From DATARR01 sp036376245 (GTDB taxonomy: Bacteria > Acidobacteriota > Thermoanaerobaculia > Multivoradales > UBA5704): DNA of 64,000 bases. A program made the position numbers and the translations under genes. The notes beneath the pieces are model-generated. The model saw only the letters and a list, made by a program, of their open reading frames with translations. It was not told where the DNA came from and made no database searches. The stretch's first letter is position 1. Each line of letters opens with the position of its first letter. Location: the NCBI GenBank assembly GCA_036376245.1, contig DASVAS010000021.1:1-64000 (forward strand). The letters are read 5' to 3'. Shown in pieces: positions 63,759 through 64,000 of this stretch.

Positions 63759-64000
63759 ATGTCTCAAACAACCGTCCTGAAGCTGGGCAGCTCCGTGCTG
63801 CGCTCCGAAGCCGACCTGCCGCTCGCCGTGCACGAGATCTATCGTGAGTGGCGGGCCGGCCGCCGCGTCCTCGCGGTGGTCTCGGCCTTCGGCTCGACGA
63901 CCGACGACCTCTTGAAACGGGCGCAGCAGTTGGGGCTGCCACCCCAACGAGAGGGGCTCGCCGCGTTGCTCGCCACGGGCGAAGCGACGTCGGCGGCGCT
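63759..64000 (+). CDS. Aspartokinase-like protein, 3' end beyond window
   Basis: The first about 80 codons of a gene that runs off the window. VLKLGSSVL at 6-14 matches the nucleotide-binding start of amino acid kinases (aspartokinase K-x-G-G/S-S), and VLAVVSAFGSTTDDLL matches the VVSA.G.TTD.L block. It could be aspartokinase alone or the N-terminus of an aspartokinase-homoserine dehydrogenase, which would fit the methionine gene upstream. AAAGGAG precedes the ATG. Confidence 0.8.
   Translation, partial: MSQTTVLKLGSSVLRSEADLPLAVHEIYREWRAGRRVLAVVSAFGSTTDDLLKRAQQLGLPPQREGLAALLATGEATSAA

Overview
The window is GC-rich bacterial chromosome with short intergenic gaps and mostly AGGAGG-type ribosome binding sites. 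The gene content suggests Acidobacteriota, perhaps a Thermoanaerobaculia-like lineage. Pointers are an ECF sigma factor translationally coupled to a Ser/Thr kinase with TPRs, a propeller-type diguanylate cyclase, a CBM9/DUF5916 outer-membrane protein, CxxC-domain membrane proteins with carboxypeptidase-regulatory-like domains, and Cys-rich peptides with a KRLTLNRETLRHLN leader. This placement rests on family composition only. I saw no rRNA, tRNA, integrase or insertion sequence.

Layout. 0.3-4.9 kb: secreted subtilase, small membrane protein, duplicated-domain lipoprotein, hypothetical. 5-11.7 kb (minus strand): kinase/sigma pair, two RiPP-like precursor genes, two tandem CxxC membrane proteins. 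11.8-21.6 kb: M48 peptidase, secreted proteins, GNAT acetyltransferase, a WWWYYG-repeat beta-lactamase-like hydrolase, a PfpI/DJ-1 protein, a UPF0175/PIN toxin-antitoxin pair. 21.6-29.3 kb: diguanylate cyclase, a 21-bp-periodic repeat array beside a small winged-helix-like gene, a lower-GC hypothetical, a MazF/RHH pair, an Rpn-like gene with a partial duplicate. 29.4-38.7 kb: a complete potassium-responsive kdp locus. 39-46.3 kb: DUF2806-like protein, PAP2 phosphatase, a secreted protein pair, a decayed VapBC, the DUF5916 protein. 46.4-57 kb: duplicated CPEC mini-proteins, two large DUF11-type repeat proteins, a hybrid-free histidine kinase, an acetoacetate-decarboxylase-like protein and a metzincin. 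57.1-62.1 kb: metallophosphoesterase, a 20-bp-periodic A-tract array, a DNA-binding-like gene, an ImmA/IrrE-TIR pair and VapBC. 62.2-64 kb: a methionine biosynthesis gene behind a Met/Cys leader-peptide attenuator, then the start of an aspartokinase-like gene.

How genes work together. The kdp operon is unusual because its sensing functions are divided. A long KdpD lacks the kinase core, a separate histidine kinase has its own four-helix membrane domain and sits with KdpE, and a third truncated sensor lies just upstream of kdpFABC. The metB-like gene and the aspartokinase-like gene behind it belong to the aspartate/methionine pathway. The leader peptide plus terminator in front suggests control by Met/Cys-tRNA charging.

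Most unusual features. Two degenerate repeat arrays (24712-25287, period 21 bp; 57861-58171, period 20 bp) each start right at the stop codon of a minus-strand gene for a putative winged-helix protein. Both periods are close to two DNA helical turns, and the second array places A/T tracts in helical register. A second candidate is an ImmA/IrrE protease next to a protein that joins a radical-SAM/SPASM-like but cysteine-poor N-terminus to a TIR domain, which looks like a defence module.
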